DNA from: Eulemur rufifrons
Lineage: Eukaryota > Chordata > Mammalia > Primates > Lemuridae
Length of the DNA stretch: 64,000 nt
Assembly (NCBI RefSeq): GCF_041146395.1
Contig: NC_090990.1
Coordinates: forward strand, 47,734,501-47,798,500
Direction of reading: 5' to 3'
Part shown: in pieces, positions 1 through 10,245 of the stretch
Position numbering within the stretch: the stretch's first letter is position 1
Layout of the letters: each line of letters starts with the position of its first letter
The notes under the pieces: model-generated
What the model saw: only the letters and a program-made list of their open reading frames with translations
Databases searched by the model: none
Told to the model about the DNA's origin: nothing
Translations under genes and position numbers: made by a program

Positions 1-400
1 CCTCGTATGCATAATAGGAGTGTACAAACCAGAAGAGATTTGTAAACTTGGTTCATTTCAAGCAGAACTGACCCACAGGAATGGAAACAAGAGAAAAGGC
101 AACTGGGTTGGAGCTGTCTGGAAATAAGTGATTCCTGTTTGGCTGTTTCACAAAACCCTAACGAGGATTTCGGGTCCTCCAGCTCCACTAGGGAACTGAG
201 AGCAGGCCAAACCAGGTGAGGCACCCTGGCTGGTTAGGTACCACGTTCACTTTGAAAAGTGTGCAGTGCTTGCACGGGGTAGGGGTGGGGATAACGTGGA
301 GGGGAGGCTTTGAGGTGTGCAATTCTTACCAAGTCTGGAAAACCCAAAAACAAAACCGAGGGACTTGGGCCTGTCAGAGTTAACCGTGTTCACAGAGTGC
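1..400. other. No feature recognised
   Basis: Single-copy-looking sequence with moderate GC and a G-rich patch around 278-312. I see no repeat family, open frame or RNA gene in it. It is the upstream flank of the CpG-rich block that follows. Confidence 0.5.
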
Positions 401-439
401 AATTAAGTGTTTGGAAGGTTCTGTGCTGCCTGCTCTGAT

Positions 440-1080
440 TTACTGCTGCGCTCCGGGGACGCCCCTTCCGCGGGCTGCACGGCCGAGGGGACGGCGACAG
501 TGGCGCTCCGTCCAGGGCTTGGCACGGCGGCGCACCGGGTGGCGAGCGCAGCGCTTCGCGGAGGCCACACCTGCACCTCATTTGCTTCGGAGCAGCGCCA
601 TGACCCGCCTGCTGATGGGGCGCCTTCCCTTTCATCCCCGGGATTATGACACGTTATTAATTGCCACCATTAGCCGCAGCAGCCTGCCCGAGATCTCTGC
701 TGCTCTCTGGAGGTGAGAAACCGCGCATCTGAATGCCGAGGGAAGAGGCGCCGAGCAGCGCGGGGCAGACCGAGCAACAATCTGCCCAAAAGGGATTGTG
801 AGATGGTGAATAATTTATTAGAAAACATTTTTCTTTGTCCTTCCCACAGACCCACAAATCCTCCCCAAGCGCTCTTTACCAGCCTTGCAGATAATGTACT
901 TACACATCTCAGAGCCTGCTAAATAGACTGAAGAGGCCGTGGGGTTCACCCTCCACACTGCGGCTGCCAGGCCCGCGCACGCCGGCCGCCGCCTCTGCCC
1001 GGGCCTGCTGATGGCGGCGAGGCAATTAGCCGGCTTTGCAGAGGCAGACAGGAAAATCCGCTGCCATGGCTGCCCGGCCT
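440..1080. promoter_or_regulatory. CpG-rich block, candidate promoter or CpG island
   Basis: CpG dinucleotides are strongly enriched at about 450-570, again at about 718-775, and more loosely at 960-1080, while the rest of the window is CpG-poor. No interspersed repeat is visible in it. A strong 5' splice-site match (GAG|GTGAGA) lies at 710-718. A CpG cluster with a donor site is what a promoter plus first exon looks like, but no TATA box, known exon or product can be recognised. The short frames here (for example 411-716) match nothing I know. It could equally be a GC-rich enhancer. Confidence 0.5.
710..718 (+). promoter_or_regulatory. Strong 5' splice-site match
   Basis: The bases gaggtgaga fit the mammalian donor consensus at nearly every position (cut after 712). 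It sits inside the CpG-rich block, with a small CpG-rich patch downstream. It would close a first exon of a gene or lncRNA transcribed rightwards. Donor matches also occur by chance, so RNA evidence would decide. Confidence 0.3.
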
Positions 1081-1169
1081 CCTTCCCCGGCTCCTGCTTC
1101 CCACGCAGAACCCGCACACCTGCACGCATGCTTTGTATTTGCACAGAACCCCACAGTTTCATCCCACCC

Positions 1170-1540
1170 CGCAACTATGTATTGACTGAGTTTCTACTAG
1201 GGTAGGGAGCTGCTCTGTCCCTCCTCTGGACGCCTTCTGGACAGAGGTAAGGCCGCACCTTCTCCACAGCCACCATGCACCCCTCAGACAGAACAGGGAG
1301 CCTGCTCCAGTAGGGACCTAAGGAGGAAAGTCCCAGGGCTTGACCTCAATGAGCTGGAAGTTAAATAGAGAAGACATTCATGTAAACAAATAATTACAAC
1401 GTAGAGCCCCAGAAAGCTGAGTACTGGGTGCTGTGGTGGCACAAAGGAGAAAGTGGTTAATGTAGGGATCAAGCAGAGCTTTATGGAGGAGGGGACATTA
1501 GGATTGGAGCTGGTGGAGGTCCAATCTCCTCCTGCCCCCT
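1170..1540 (-). mobile_element. Old L2-type LINE remnant
   Basis: The stretch around 1375-1460 (tgtaaacaaataattacaa, then a gtactgggtgctgtggtgg-like piece) and the following gcagagctttatggaggagg belong to a diverged mammal-wide repeat. In this window that repeat usually follows minus-strand L2 ends. The 5' boundary is unclear. The remaining frames, such as 1284-1559, are incidental. Confidence 0.4.
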
Positions 1541-1930
1541 CCAACAGTGGAGCATACATTTTGCTGACACTTCCACCAGCCTTTTCACAAAGACAGCATC
1601 AGCTGAGATGACATTCTCAGTACAACTGAAATTCCAAGATTTGTTTATTTCCTCTGCGTAGGGACTCCGAATCAGAATTCTTTTCAAGTCCTCAGGTAAT
1701 GGAGACACATCCATTTATGTGGCCAATTCAGAGACAGCTCAATGGCTGAATGCAGACTCCCTGTTTGCAGTGAAAGGCTGGGGAGGTGGAGGGACAGGGG
1801 TCAGGGACAGTGAGGCTGCACCAGGACAAAGACAGAGGCTGCACTAGCAATCCTGCAGGGGTTCACCCCAAAGGAACTAGCACTGCCCTGGGGGCATGGC
1901 AAGGTGGTGACGAATGAGGACATTTCTCTA
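1540..1930. other. No feature recognised
   Basis: Non-repetitive-looking sequence between two L2 remnants. No convincing gene, RNA or regulatory motif is visible. Confidence 0.4.
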
Positions 1931-1934
1931 CTCC

Positions 1935-2640
1935 ATAGCCAGAGGCATCTTTCCAGGGTTGCACACTGGGTCACTCCCTGCCCAGAAACCTTCTGTGGCC
2001 CACACTGCCTTCAGGATGAATACAAGGATGTTTGTGATTGAACCTCCGCCTGCCTCTCTAGTCTTCCCCCCTCCCTCCTCATCCCCAAACATAAGGCCGT
2101 TTGTGTACATTCACCAACACATGCACACCTCACCCTCTGCATACACATGCTCTAGCCAGACTGAACTATTAGGGCAAATCCTATGAAAAACTGCCAGTTT
2201 TGTAGGTCAAAACCAGTTGAATATCTGCGATTTCATATGAGTCAACTGCAAATAACATACTTGTCAGCTTTGGGTCTTCATCTTGCCCTTCTCCCTACCT
2301 AGAGCACCTTTCTTTGCCTGCCAAACCCATACTCATCCTTCAAGACTCAGTGTTTTTAGATCCTCCTCCTAGAGAAGCCCTCTCAGACATGCCTACCATC
2401 CCCTCTTCCCACCCTGGGCTTAGATTTGATGACACTCTTCTGTATCACCAATGCACCCTCCACCTACCCTCTTTTTGATGCTCATGGTATATTGTAATAT
2501 TTCCTTTACCTCTTACCCTCTCCAGTCAGTGCGCTCCTTGAGGGCATGTAGAGTTTTATTTGAATGTGCATTCCTAAGACCTTACCCAGTGCTGGCATAT
2601 TGTAGGTTCTTAATAAAAGTTTGATGACTGAGTAAATGAG
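1935..2640 (+). mobile_element. L2 LINE, 3' portion
   Basis: The L2 3' order is recognisable: a cttcaggatgaatacaagg segment near 2010, a pyrimidine-rich part, aagccctctcagacatgcc near 2375, ctccttgagggcatgtag near 2534, cagtgctggcatattgtagg near 2588 and a ttaataaaagtttgatgactgag-type end. The 2160-2270 section is poorly matched and may be an insertion or decayed sequence. The copy is non-coding and old. Confidence 0.7.
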
Positions 2641-3000
2641 ATGAATGAGTGGGAAGATGGATGCACAGAGTAACAGGGGAAGGGAAAGGAATTACAGACA
2701 GGGGAGCTGGGGCCAAGAGTAGAAAAAGTGGTAGCCAGGAAGGAAGGGGTTTTCATTGCATGAGGAGGAGCTTAGGCAAGATGTTTGGAAGTTCTTCAGG
2801 GATTTTATGAGACGCTGTCCTGACCAATGAGGCTCTCAGTCTCTGCTATTTTAAAAAACAACTATTTTTCCCTAAAGTGTATTTTCTTGGCATTAAGGCA
2901 TAAATATTTATTGAGTTAAAAAGTGAATAAAGGAAGGAATATTTGAGATGAGTTGTACCTAAAGGTAAAGCAATTAACTGATAAGAATAGTCTTTTTTTT
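2641..3000. other. No feature recognised
   Basis: Purine-rich then AT-rich sequence between an L2 and a MIR. It ends in a T-run of nine at 2993-3001. No gene is seen. Confidence 0.4.
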
Positions 3001-3004
3001 TCTT

Positions 3005-3190
3005 ACTGAGTATTTAGTCTGAGCTTACATTATCTTATTTAATTCCTACAACTGTGAAAATCTGAAAATGAGGAAACTGACACAGAATTGAAGTGTCCAA
3101 ATCAGGATCACACAGCTGATGAGAGAGATTCAAACCCAGGTCTCTGTCCCCACAAAGCCTGTGTTTATGCCAACGGTGCTACTGAAGGCT
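3005..3190 (-). mobile_element. MIR SINE
   Basis: The reverse-complement MIR core is visible: ttatcttatttaattcctac, gaggaaactgacacag, tcacacagctgatgag and ttcaaacccaggtctctg, followed by the tRNA-like end. It is an old tRNA-derived SINE with no coding content. Confidence 0.8.
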
Positions 3191-3375
3191 CTCCACTCCC
3201 AGAGATCTTCACGAGTTAGAGAAATAGTCACATCTTCTCAAAGATTTCAAAATAACACAGCTTAGAATCAGGGCCAATCATATGTGACATATCATGCCAT
3301 GGTCTTTTCCTCTTTAAAGTCTTAGAGTCTCTTAAAATGATGCTCTGAGACCTGTGTTTGTAGGGTCTTGGTGGA

Positions 3376-3500
3376 TTAATTCAGTCATTCAACAAATCTT
3401 TATTTAGTAAGCACTTACTGTGTGCCACGTCTCGTGCCAAGCTCTGGGGATGCAGTGGTGAATAGGTGTGTTCCCTGCCACCTGGAGCACTGCTCATATT
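3376..3500 (-). mobile_element. L2 LINE 3' end fragment
   Basis: Starts tcagtcattcaacaaatc and continues through cacttactgtgtgccacgtc to ctctggggatgcagtggtga. This is the standard L2 terminal segment read from the minus strand. Confidence 0.75.
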
Positions 3501-3764
3501 CTGAAGAGATGGCATCAAGCCTGCAGATGCCAGATGGGCATCTTAACTGAGAATGAATCAAGCAAAAGTGAGATAACAAGACCCATTATGGCCCCTATGC
3601 TTTGAGCTTGAATGTGCTTTAACGACAAGCATGATGTATATTCTGGTCCTCCTCCTGTTAATGACTGCCCCAGTCTTATGGGTAAATTGCATGTCAAATA
3701 TGGGAGCAAACACACACACAGAAGACCAACATGTCAGAAAGGAATATAATCCTGAAGGCCTAAT

Positions 3765-4130
3765 AATCCATTTATTTATTTGACCTAAACATTTTGAGCA
3801 CATACGTTGAGTCACGCCCCAAGGCTGGTGCCAGCTACCTCACACCTACCAGTGCCTGCACTGTAGGGGCTCACAGACCAGTGTGGGAGATGGTCTAGTG
3901 TGTAAATAATTATAATTATGTGTTATCAGTACACTAACTGAGGCAGTTATCAGGTGTTCCAGACGAAGGGAGGAAGCAGCAAGTGCAGGCTTGAGAGGGT
4001 CCAGGAGAACATGCAGATAAGAAAGGGTTGCCCCAAGGGAGCACTGTGCTAGCTGGGTCTTGAAGGGTGAGTGGGCCTCACACGGGAGAAGGAGTCCAAA
4101 AGAGCCTCCCCCATGGGGAAAGGAAGATGA
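3765..4130 (-). mobile_element. Old L2-type LINE remnant
   Basis: An atttatttatttgacc start followed by a diverged tgagcacatacgttgagtc segment, ggggctcacagaccagtg, gtgtaaataattataatt and gctgggtcttgaagggtgag. The order matches a widespread old L2-associated sequence seen elsewhere in the window. Confidence 0.5.
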
Positions 4131-4186
4131 AAAAAGGGCAAGTGCTCAAGGACTAGATGCTAAAGGATGACTATCTGCTAACTACA

Positions 4187-4790
4187 ATCATTCATTCATC
4201 CGTCCATCCATTCAAAAAACATTGAAGGCTACCATGCTGTTATGGACTGAATGTGTGTGCCCCTCCCCGATTCATATGTTGAAGCCCTAACCCCCAGTAT
4301 GGCTGTATTTGGAGCAAGGGAATAATTAAGGTTAAATGAGGTCATAAAGATGGGGCCCTGATCTGACAGGACTAGTGTCTAAAAGGACATTTAAAAACAA
4401 GAGACACCAAAGTGCTCACTCTATCTGCGTGCTGGCACTGAGGAAAGGCCATGTGGGGACACAGTGAGAAGGTGGCCATCCGCAAGCCAGGAAGAGAGCC
4501 CTCACCCAAAACCAACCATGTTGGTACCGTGATGGTGAACTTCGAGCTTCTAGAACTGTGAGAAAATGAATTTCTGTGGTTGAAGCCACATCGTCTCTGT
4601 TGTTCTGTTATGGCAGCCCAAGCCACTAATATACATGCTCCTAGTGCTGTACCAGGCATGGAGTCGTTCAAAGATAAACAAGACCACTCACTGCCTCAAG
4701 AACTCATGGCCATGTGAGAGAGACCGATCAACAGACAAAAAATGACTAAAGTAAAAATGCTGGTAGATTCGGTGATCACCTGCTTGAAAT
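4187..4790 (-). mobile_element. L2 LINE 3' fragment, split by an LTR
   Basis: The left part (4187-4237) has the attcattcatccgtccatcc-type L2 end. The right part (4634 to about 4790) continues with tagtgctgtaccaggcatgg and actcactgcctcaagaactc. The two parts join into one L2 segment once the LTR at 4238-4633 is removed. Confidence 0.7.
4238..4633 (+). mobile_element. Solo MaLR LTR, MLT1A-like
   Basis: Begins tgttatggactgaatgtgtg and contains attcatatgttgaagcccta, aattaaggttaaatgaggtc, ggccatgtggggacacagtg and the closing tggcagcccaagccactaat. This is the ordered signature of MLT1A-type LTRs of the ERVL-MaLR group. The 5-bp sequence catgc stands on both sides (4233-4237 and 4634-4638), as expected for a MaLR target duplication. 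No internal region follows, so it is a solo LTR. Confidence 0.85.
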
Positions 4791-5075
4791 AATCATGATT
4801 TATTTTATTAAGTGAATAATTTCATCTGTTCTCAGTTAAGCATATTGAATATGATTGAAGGATTTGATGTGGGAGCCATTAATGTTGTTTCCCAATATTT
4901 CAATTTCTTCTTATTCATGGCAAGCTCCCCACGTACTTGAAGTTATCTGGGACTATGTGATTTGCTAAAAAAAAAAAATAGGAATTGCAAACAAAAGTGA
5001 CAGGTGTCAGTTGCAGGCAGAACCCTTTAAGAACAAGTGAGTGATTTGATAAGTTCTCTTCCCCTACATGGCAAC
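4791..5075. other. No feature recognised
   Basis: AT-rich single-copy-looking sequence with an A-run of 11 near 4968. No gene or clear repeat. Confidence 0.4.
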
Positions 5076-5079
5076 CATC

Positions 5080-5250
5080 AACATTCCAGGTGAGGGAGGC
5101 TCCATCAGCTGGTATCTCTGAGTGAGAAGATCAGAGCAGGAGACCTGAGGTGAACAGGCAGCAAGAGTAAGAAATGAATTTTTAGTGTTTTAAGCTACTG
5201 AGATTTAGGGTTTATTTGTTATTGCAGTACAATACAGTCTAACATGACTA
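5080..5250 (+). mobile_element. Probable old LTR-like repeat tail
   Basis: The end ttaagctactgagatttagg, then ttatttgttattgcagtac, then taacatgactaatg resembles the 3' end of several mammal-wide LTR-like repeats. The family is not assigned. The upstream boundary is a guess. Confidence 0.35.
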
Positions 5251-5640
5251 ATGTAAGAACAAGATGTTACTCATATTCTGATCCTGGTAGACATTTTGCA
5301 ATGTTAGTTTTGCCACTTGATGCCCTAAGAGTGACCTACTGTAAGGAGGTCAAGAGCTTGGACCTCCAGTTTTTGCTCTGCCTGGGTGTTGCATTTATTC
5401 ACCATCAGGTTATAAAATACATTAATGGATTTCCTTACAAGCAATGAGCAGTTAGGATTTTACTTCCTCGTCTACCTTTTCAGTGTTACATCCTTCATCC
5501 TTCATATAAAATCTGTTAGCAAAGAGGCTCCTGTGTGAAGCTTTGTCCTTTAGAGACTCAAATCACAGAAGGGTATGTCTTTCTAATCTTCCAGAGGATT
5601 TTGCCCTTTTATGTCCTCTTCATAGGCCCGAGAACAGAAG
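5250..5640. other. No feature recognised
   Basis: Single-copy-looking sequence. The 67-residue open frame at 5244-5447 has no recognisable motif and is taken as chance. Confidence 0.4.
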
Positions 5641-5644
5641 GCTC

Positions 5645-5865
5645 TGAAATCAAGCATCCAGCTTTAAATCCTGGCTGCACTGCCCACTATACACGTGGCC
5701 TTGGATAAGTTACTTAATCTCTTTAAGCCTTAGTTTTCTTATTTGTAAAATGCAAATAATAATAGTACCTACGCCATGGGGATGTTTTTTAAATTAAATG
5801 AGATAAAGCACATAGAGCTCAATACATTGTAACTGTGATTATTGTTGGTGTTATCATTATTATTT
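5645..5865 (+). mobile_element. MIR SINE
   Basis: The plus-strand MIR order is clear: atcctggctgcactgcccac, ttggataagttacttaatct, ttagttttcttatttgtaaa, aataatagtacctacgccat and aaatgagataaagcacatag. Confidence 0.85.
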
Positions 5866-5869
5866 CATC

Positions 5870-6695
5870 ATGAAGATAGTTTTAAAATCAAATGTCAAAA
5901 GTCCTTATCACAAAAGCCATGACTATTCTTGGAAAGTTTGCCGAAGGATCAGCTAGGAGACAGGGGTCTGGAGTAATGGTCTTCCAGCTCATGTCCAGGT
6001 TTTTGAGCCCCCAGTGCACAGAGCTTCCTAAGGGAGATCAGAACATCTCAGAAAGGTTCTACTCCAACGGGAGTCCTGCCAAGAGAGGCCCCGAGTGAAA
6101 GCAGGGTGTGCTGCTTCCATGAGTCCTGGGAACTAGCCTTCTTGCGTGGCTTCTCTGTTGGATATTTAGCAACTCACTCTTTGGAGAAAGATTATCTCCT
6201 TTTTGAAAGTAACCTGACCACCTGTCAAGACCGGACTTGTGAGAGGAATTGAGAGGCAAACCCTGGGCAGTCTGGCCAGACTCTCATTTGGGTAATTACA
6301 CTGGCAGTGGCTGCTTCACTCCGCATCAACTTGGCCTGCGGTCCCAGCCCTCTTCTGAGACTCTGATGATGTGTCAGAAAGAGCTTCTGGGATCCGCCCA
6401 AGACAGCCAAAGTAATAGGAAGTGTGATTGACATAGAAGCTCTGTGATGACACTGTGATTATGGAAATGATTTTCTATTTGAGGAAAAGTGGCAACCATC
6501 AGGAAAAGAAGAAAAATGGAAAGAGTACTAAACATTCTGCCCTGATTCCCTACCGTCACTAACATAGAATATTCTTGAACACTGGGCTTTAAAAAAAAAT
6601 ATTTGATAAATGTCTAAAGATGTGTACCAAGTGCCAGATCACGTGCTGTGGACCAGCGATACAATGATTCCTAAGGCCTTACCTTTCTCTACAAG
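5870..6695. other. Repeat-poor stretch, nothing assigned
   Basis: About 0.8 kb without a repeat I can name. Several 60-70 residue frames occur on both strands but overlap each other and show no family motif. The 6240-6440 part is moderately GC-rich. Confidence 0.4.
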
Positions 6696-6704
6696 GAGCT
6701 TGCA

Positions 6705-6985
6705 GTCTTTTATTCATTCAACAGTCCATTCTGCTAACACCTTTACTGACACCATGATCTGCCAGGCACTGCCGTACTGGGTGTACAATGGTGAACAAAA
6801 CAGAAAGCTCTCTGCCTTTATGGACTGCTGTGAGGGGGTCCACACCGCTCCATTCTAGTGGCAGAGCCAGATACAATAAGCACAAAGAAGTACGTAATAA
6901 TGGATTGTTTTTATGTCAGCCATGGAAAACAACAGGGAGCACAACAGAGGACACGTGACGGGGTTGGGGAGCAACATATAAACAA
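6705..6985 (-). mobile_element. L2 LINE 3' fragment
   Basis: ttttattcattcaacagtcc, then gatctgccaggcactgccgt, gtgtacaatggtgaacaaaa and tccattctagtggcagagcc follow the minus-strand L2 end in order. The frames at 6610-6858 and 6858-7103 overlap this repeat and are not genes. Confidence 0.75.
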
Positions 6986-7314
6986 ACTAGTACTGGCAGT
7001 GCGCTGGGAGAGGGACACGTACGAAGGGGTTGCAGAGCACAAGGTCAGTGTGCTTACACATCCTGTCTGCGGGCTGACTGTGTGTGGGGAACCAGGTGCT
7101 TAGGGATGATATAAACCAACAACACATACATAGTAAAAAGTATTTTCTCAGAATACAAACTATTACGGATCTAAAATCCTGACTTAGTGAAAACTGTATT
7201 TTTTTAGTGTTTCTGCAACTGTACACATATGTACATTGTTTTATAGAGTATTTATTCTACAAATATTAAACAATTTTATAGCATGATACTTATCATTGAA
7301 GCAAACAATGAACA

Positions 7315-7560
7315 CATCTTGCCTCTTCCTGCAAGCTCTCTCTGACTGCTCCACGCCACCCACCTACGCCCTGCCGTGTAGTCTTCTGTGATTCTTTTCT
7401 GTATTCCGTAATTCCCTATGCATGCCTTTATTATATTAATAGCAATTTTCATACCTTGCTCATCACTGATTTGCTTTGACTGTCTCGTCTTCTAGACTGT
7501 GAACATCTTGAAGGCAGAGGCGATCTTAGTTGTCTCTATATGCCCATGGTCAGCAGTCTT
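7315..7560 (+). mobile_element. L2 LINE 3' fragment
   Basis: ttcctgcaagctctctctga, an AT-rich middle, then ctagactgtgaacatcttga and aggcagaggcgatcttagtt. This is the L2 segment that precedes the family's 3' terminus. Confidence 0.65.
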
Positions 7561-8060
7561 AGTTTGGGTTTCCCCAGCAGCAGGCCCTAAGAAAAGCATT
7601 CCAGTGCAAGTGGTTTATTTAGAAGATGATCATGGGGAAAATGGGGCGGGGAGTGGGGAGGGGAACGAGGGAGGGAACACAGCTCATAAGGAGTGTGTTA
7701 CCAAGCATTACCCAGTTCCCACTGGAGAGCTCTGGGAAACCACATGGCACATGTCCCAGCATTGTCCCACTGATCGGTGAGGGAGCTGTGCTATTTGTCC
7801 ACCAACTCCCCATCTATTATTGCTTCAGGGCTGCTCCCAGGGCCATGAACCCTCCAGAATTTCTGGCTTGTTCTCCCCGTAGGCCAAGCATGTGCCTGTG
7901 ACCTGAAAATCCCACAGGCAGAGTCTCGGGTGCTTGCTGTAAGCAACCTTCGGAATGTGGACATGAGTGGCAAGGGATATGAGTGGGGTATCAACCAGCA
8001 TCTGCCATGGCAGCTCAGTAGGCTTTGGTGGCTCAATGTAACAGAACAGCCAAGCAGCAC
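7560..8060. mobile_element. Probable old interspersed repeat, family not assigned
   Basis: A block with gtggtttatttagaagatga followed by a G-rich segment, then ccagaatttctggcttgttc and atcaaccagcatctgccatg resembles an old mammalian repeat that I recall only loosely. The short frames on both strands (for example 7499-7780 and 7626-7901) overlap and have no protein signature. Confidence 0.3.
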
Positions 8061-8755
8061 ACATTGTTAAGGAATACAATTTAGTACGGGCTCCATGGGC
8101 AAACCTCATGTAGCTGCTATGGTGTCAAGCAAGCGAAGTATTGGGTCCGGACGCAGCCTGAGCACATTTGCAGGGGATGTTTGTTTCTGCAGCAGCCATG
8201 AACAGAATGACTGTGAAGAGTAGAGTGTTGTTATAACCCCTCCTCTCTCCTTTGACCAGTTCATATGTAACAGAATCTCCCCTTCGTGGAGTGATTCCAT
8301 CTGTGTTTTCTCACCTGCAGGTGTTGGGGGCTCAATTACCACGCTTGCTAGTATGTTGTTACTTTCTGAAAGGATGTGAATTATAGCAGATGCTGCTTAT
8401 GAAAGATATTTAGTAGCAACGCAGCCAGCTTGTTTGTGAACTTACACCAGTCAGATGAGGCCTCCTCATTTCACTCTCCAAAGAGAGGACGACCAGCCTC
8501 CTTGGGCCTCCCTCGTATTTTTAGAAGTCCCTTTGGTGACTTTTCCTATTTATAAGTGAGTGATGATATCCGTCCAGGACTTCATCTGAATTGGAGCTTT
8601 TTGTGGGAAAGTATACACGAACAACCTCATTCAGGGCCTAAACCAATAAAATATTATTCAATATACCCTAAGCCTTCAAGAAATAGGACTCCAGGAAAAT
8701 AACACAGTAATTCCAGTGTGTCCAATGTATTTGTCCCTGTTTCTCTCCTTGGAGC
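8060..8755. other. Repeat-poor stretch, nothing assigned
   Basis: Single-copy-looking sequence of about 0.7 kb. No gene, RNA or named repeat is recognisable. Confidence 0.4.
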
Positions 8756-8756
8756 A

Positions 8757-8930
8757 GTACGGTGTGGTGGGCAAGAGTGCAGACTACATAGACTCTGTGC
8801 CTCTGTTTCCTCATCTGTAAAATGGGATGATAATGGTTCCTGTCTTATAAGGTTATAATGAGGATTAAGTGAGTTAATACATGTAGAGCTCTTCGAACAA
8901 TGCCCAGCTCTTTAAATGGTCCACAGCCTT
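8757..8930 (+). mobile_element. MIR SINE
   Basis: The 5' part is eroded. The core ctctgtttcctcatctgtaa, aatgggatgataatggttcc and gaggattaagtgagttaata is clear. Confidence 0.85.
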
Positions 8931-8949
8931 ATATTAAACACTGAGTGAC

Positions 8950-9360
8950 CAAAGAATGATTGATTCATTCAACAAATATTTTTGACGGCCAACTCTGAGC
9001 CAGTCACTGTGCTGGGTGTGGTAATACAACAGTGAACAAAATAAACCTGGCCCCAGCCCTGCAAGCGTTTACATTATGCCTGGGGAACACAGGCTGCCGT
9101 GATGGCCAAAGACCCCCAGCTGACAGGGTGGGGTCAGGGGAGGCTTCCTGGATGGAACTGGAGACTGTGCCAAGACCTCAGAGGCTGGTCATTTCTAGGC
9201 AAAGGGTGTGCCGAGTTCTGAAGTGCGAGATGGCATCACAGGGACAGAGGGGTTTGCTGTGGCTGTGGAGTGGGGGTCAGGGGGAGGTGAGAGAGAGCCT
9301 AGAGCGGAAAGCAAGGAGGCAGTCATCAGGGCTTCTTGGCCCTTTAAAGTGCAGCTCTGT
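8950..9360 (-). mobile_element. L2 LINE 3' fragment with extended old tail
   Basis: gattcattcaacaaatattt, then cagtcactgtgctgggtgtg and caacagtgaacaaaataaac mark the L2 end. The sequence after 9060 (ggcttcctggatggaactgg and onwards) fits the diverged continuation seen at other L2 sites here. The 166-residue frame at 9032-9532 runs through this repeat and the adjoining poly-G tract, so it is not a gene. Confidence 0.6.
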
Positions 9361-9363
9361 CTC

Positions 9364-9380
9364 GGGGGGGGGGGGGGGGG
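9364..9380 (+). repeat. Poly-G tract (17 G)
   Basis: Seventeen consecutive G with a further tgggaggggg downstream at 9390-9399. Long G homopolymers are rare in mammalian DNA and can form a G-quadruplex. The length may also be uncertain for sequencing reasons. Confidence 0.9.
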
Positions 9381-9424
9381 AGCAGTCAGGTGGGAGGGGG
9401 AGTAAACACTGCATGCTAGATCTC

Positions 9425-9560
9425 TACTACTCTATTGACACTTCTCCCACATGGCCTTACACTGCAATCTTTTGCACAAATCACATTGTGAATTCCTTGA
9501 AGGCAGAAACAATGGGTCTTATATTTCTTTGAATCCTCCCTAGCCACCAGCAGCCTTCTT
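9425..9560 (+). mobile_element. L2 LINE 3' fragment
   Basis: ttcttgcacaaat-like start, then gtgaattccttgaaggcaga and aacaatgggtcttatatttc match the segment of L2 just before its 3' terminus. Confidence 0.5.
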
Positions 9561-9731
9561 GGTAACTGGGCCCCCAACTAGCCATCTCTTAGCACCCCTT
9601 GCATAATCTGAATTCCAATGTCATTCCCCATCAGCTGCTGAGGACTCCAACACCCCACCTTGCTCTTGTCACGTGTACCCTGAGATTACAACCAAAGCTC
9701 TCCAGTGGTCTTTACCCAGGACAACTGCGCT

Positions 9732-9965
9732 TGACCTCCCATCCTCCTGGACTCCGGCTTGTGATCGCCCATCCTCCCAGAACACCTGCTCCTGACCTCC
9801 CATCCTCCCAGAACACCTGCTCCTGACCTCCCATCCTCCCAGAACACCTGCTCCTGATCTCCCATCCTCCCAAGACACCTGCACCTGACCTTCCATCCTC
9901 CTGAACACCTGATCCTGACCTCCTATCCTCCCAAGACACCTGTTCCTGATTTCCCATCTTCACTT
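9732..9965. repeat. 31-bp minisatellite, about 7.5 units
   Basis: Unit starts fall at 9732, 9762, 9793, 9824, 9855, 9886, 9916 and 9947. Each unit begins tgacctcccatcctcc or a close variant and goes on with agaacacctgctcc-like sequence. The units at 9793 and 9824 are identical and the outer ones are diverged. Because 31 is not divisible by 3 and no frame of the unit has a stop on the minus strand, the array yields repetitive open frames (9669-9908, 9712-10011) that are not genes. Confidence 0.9.
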
Positions 9966-10054
9966 CCTGCAGCAATTTTGTTCTCTTATCAGACCCTTCC
10001 TTCCACCCCAATTTGAGTGGCTTATCTAGCCCAACTGCTGTAATTTTTTACTCT

Positions 10055-10245
10055 CTAGACACAGTGCAGTAGAACAGCAATGGCTTTGGAGTCACCCAGA
10101 TATGAACCTGAATCCTACCTCATAGATGTGAGGTCTAAAGCAAGATACTTAATCTTTCTCAACTTCATTTCTCTCATCTGTAAAATGGGGCTAATAACAC
10201 TTACCTGCAGGGCTGCTGTTGGGAGGATTAAAGAATAGTTATATA
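10055..10245 (+). mobile_element. MIR SINE
   Basis: The order gctttggagtcacccagata, tgaacctgaatcctacctca, tttctctcatctgtaaaatg and gaggattaaagaatag is a full plus-strand MIR. Confidence 0.85.

Noticed and set aside
390..716. Several overlapping frames of 80-100 codons in the CpG-rich block.
   Set aside because: GC-rich DNA lacks stop codons in many frames. None shows a protein family; only the possible exon boundary was kept as a finding.
9032..9532. A 166-codon plus-strand frame.
   Set aside because: It runs through an L2 remnant and a 17-base G tract, with no domain and glycine-run low complexity.
9732..9965. Regular direct repeats considered as a CRISPR array.
   Set aside because: The units are contiguous with no unique spacers, and the genome is mammalian.
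9669..10011. Minus-strand frames encoding repetitive Gly/Trp/Arg-rich peptides.
   Set aside because: They are the translation of a 31-bp minisatellite whose unit lacks stops in every minus-strand frame.
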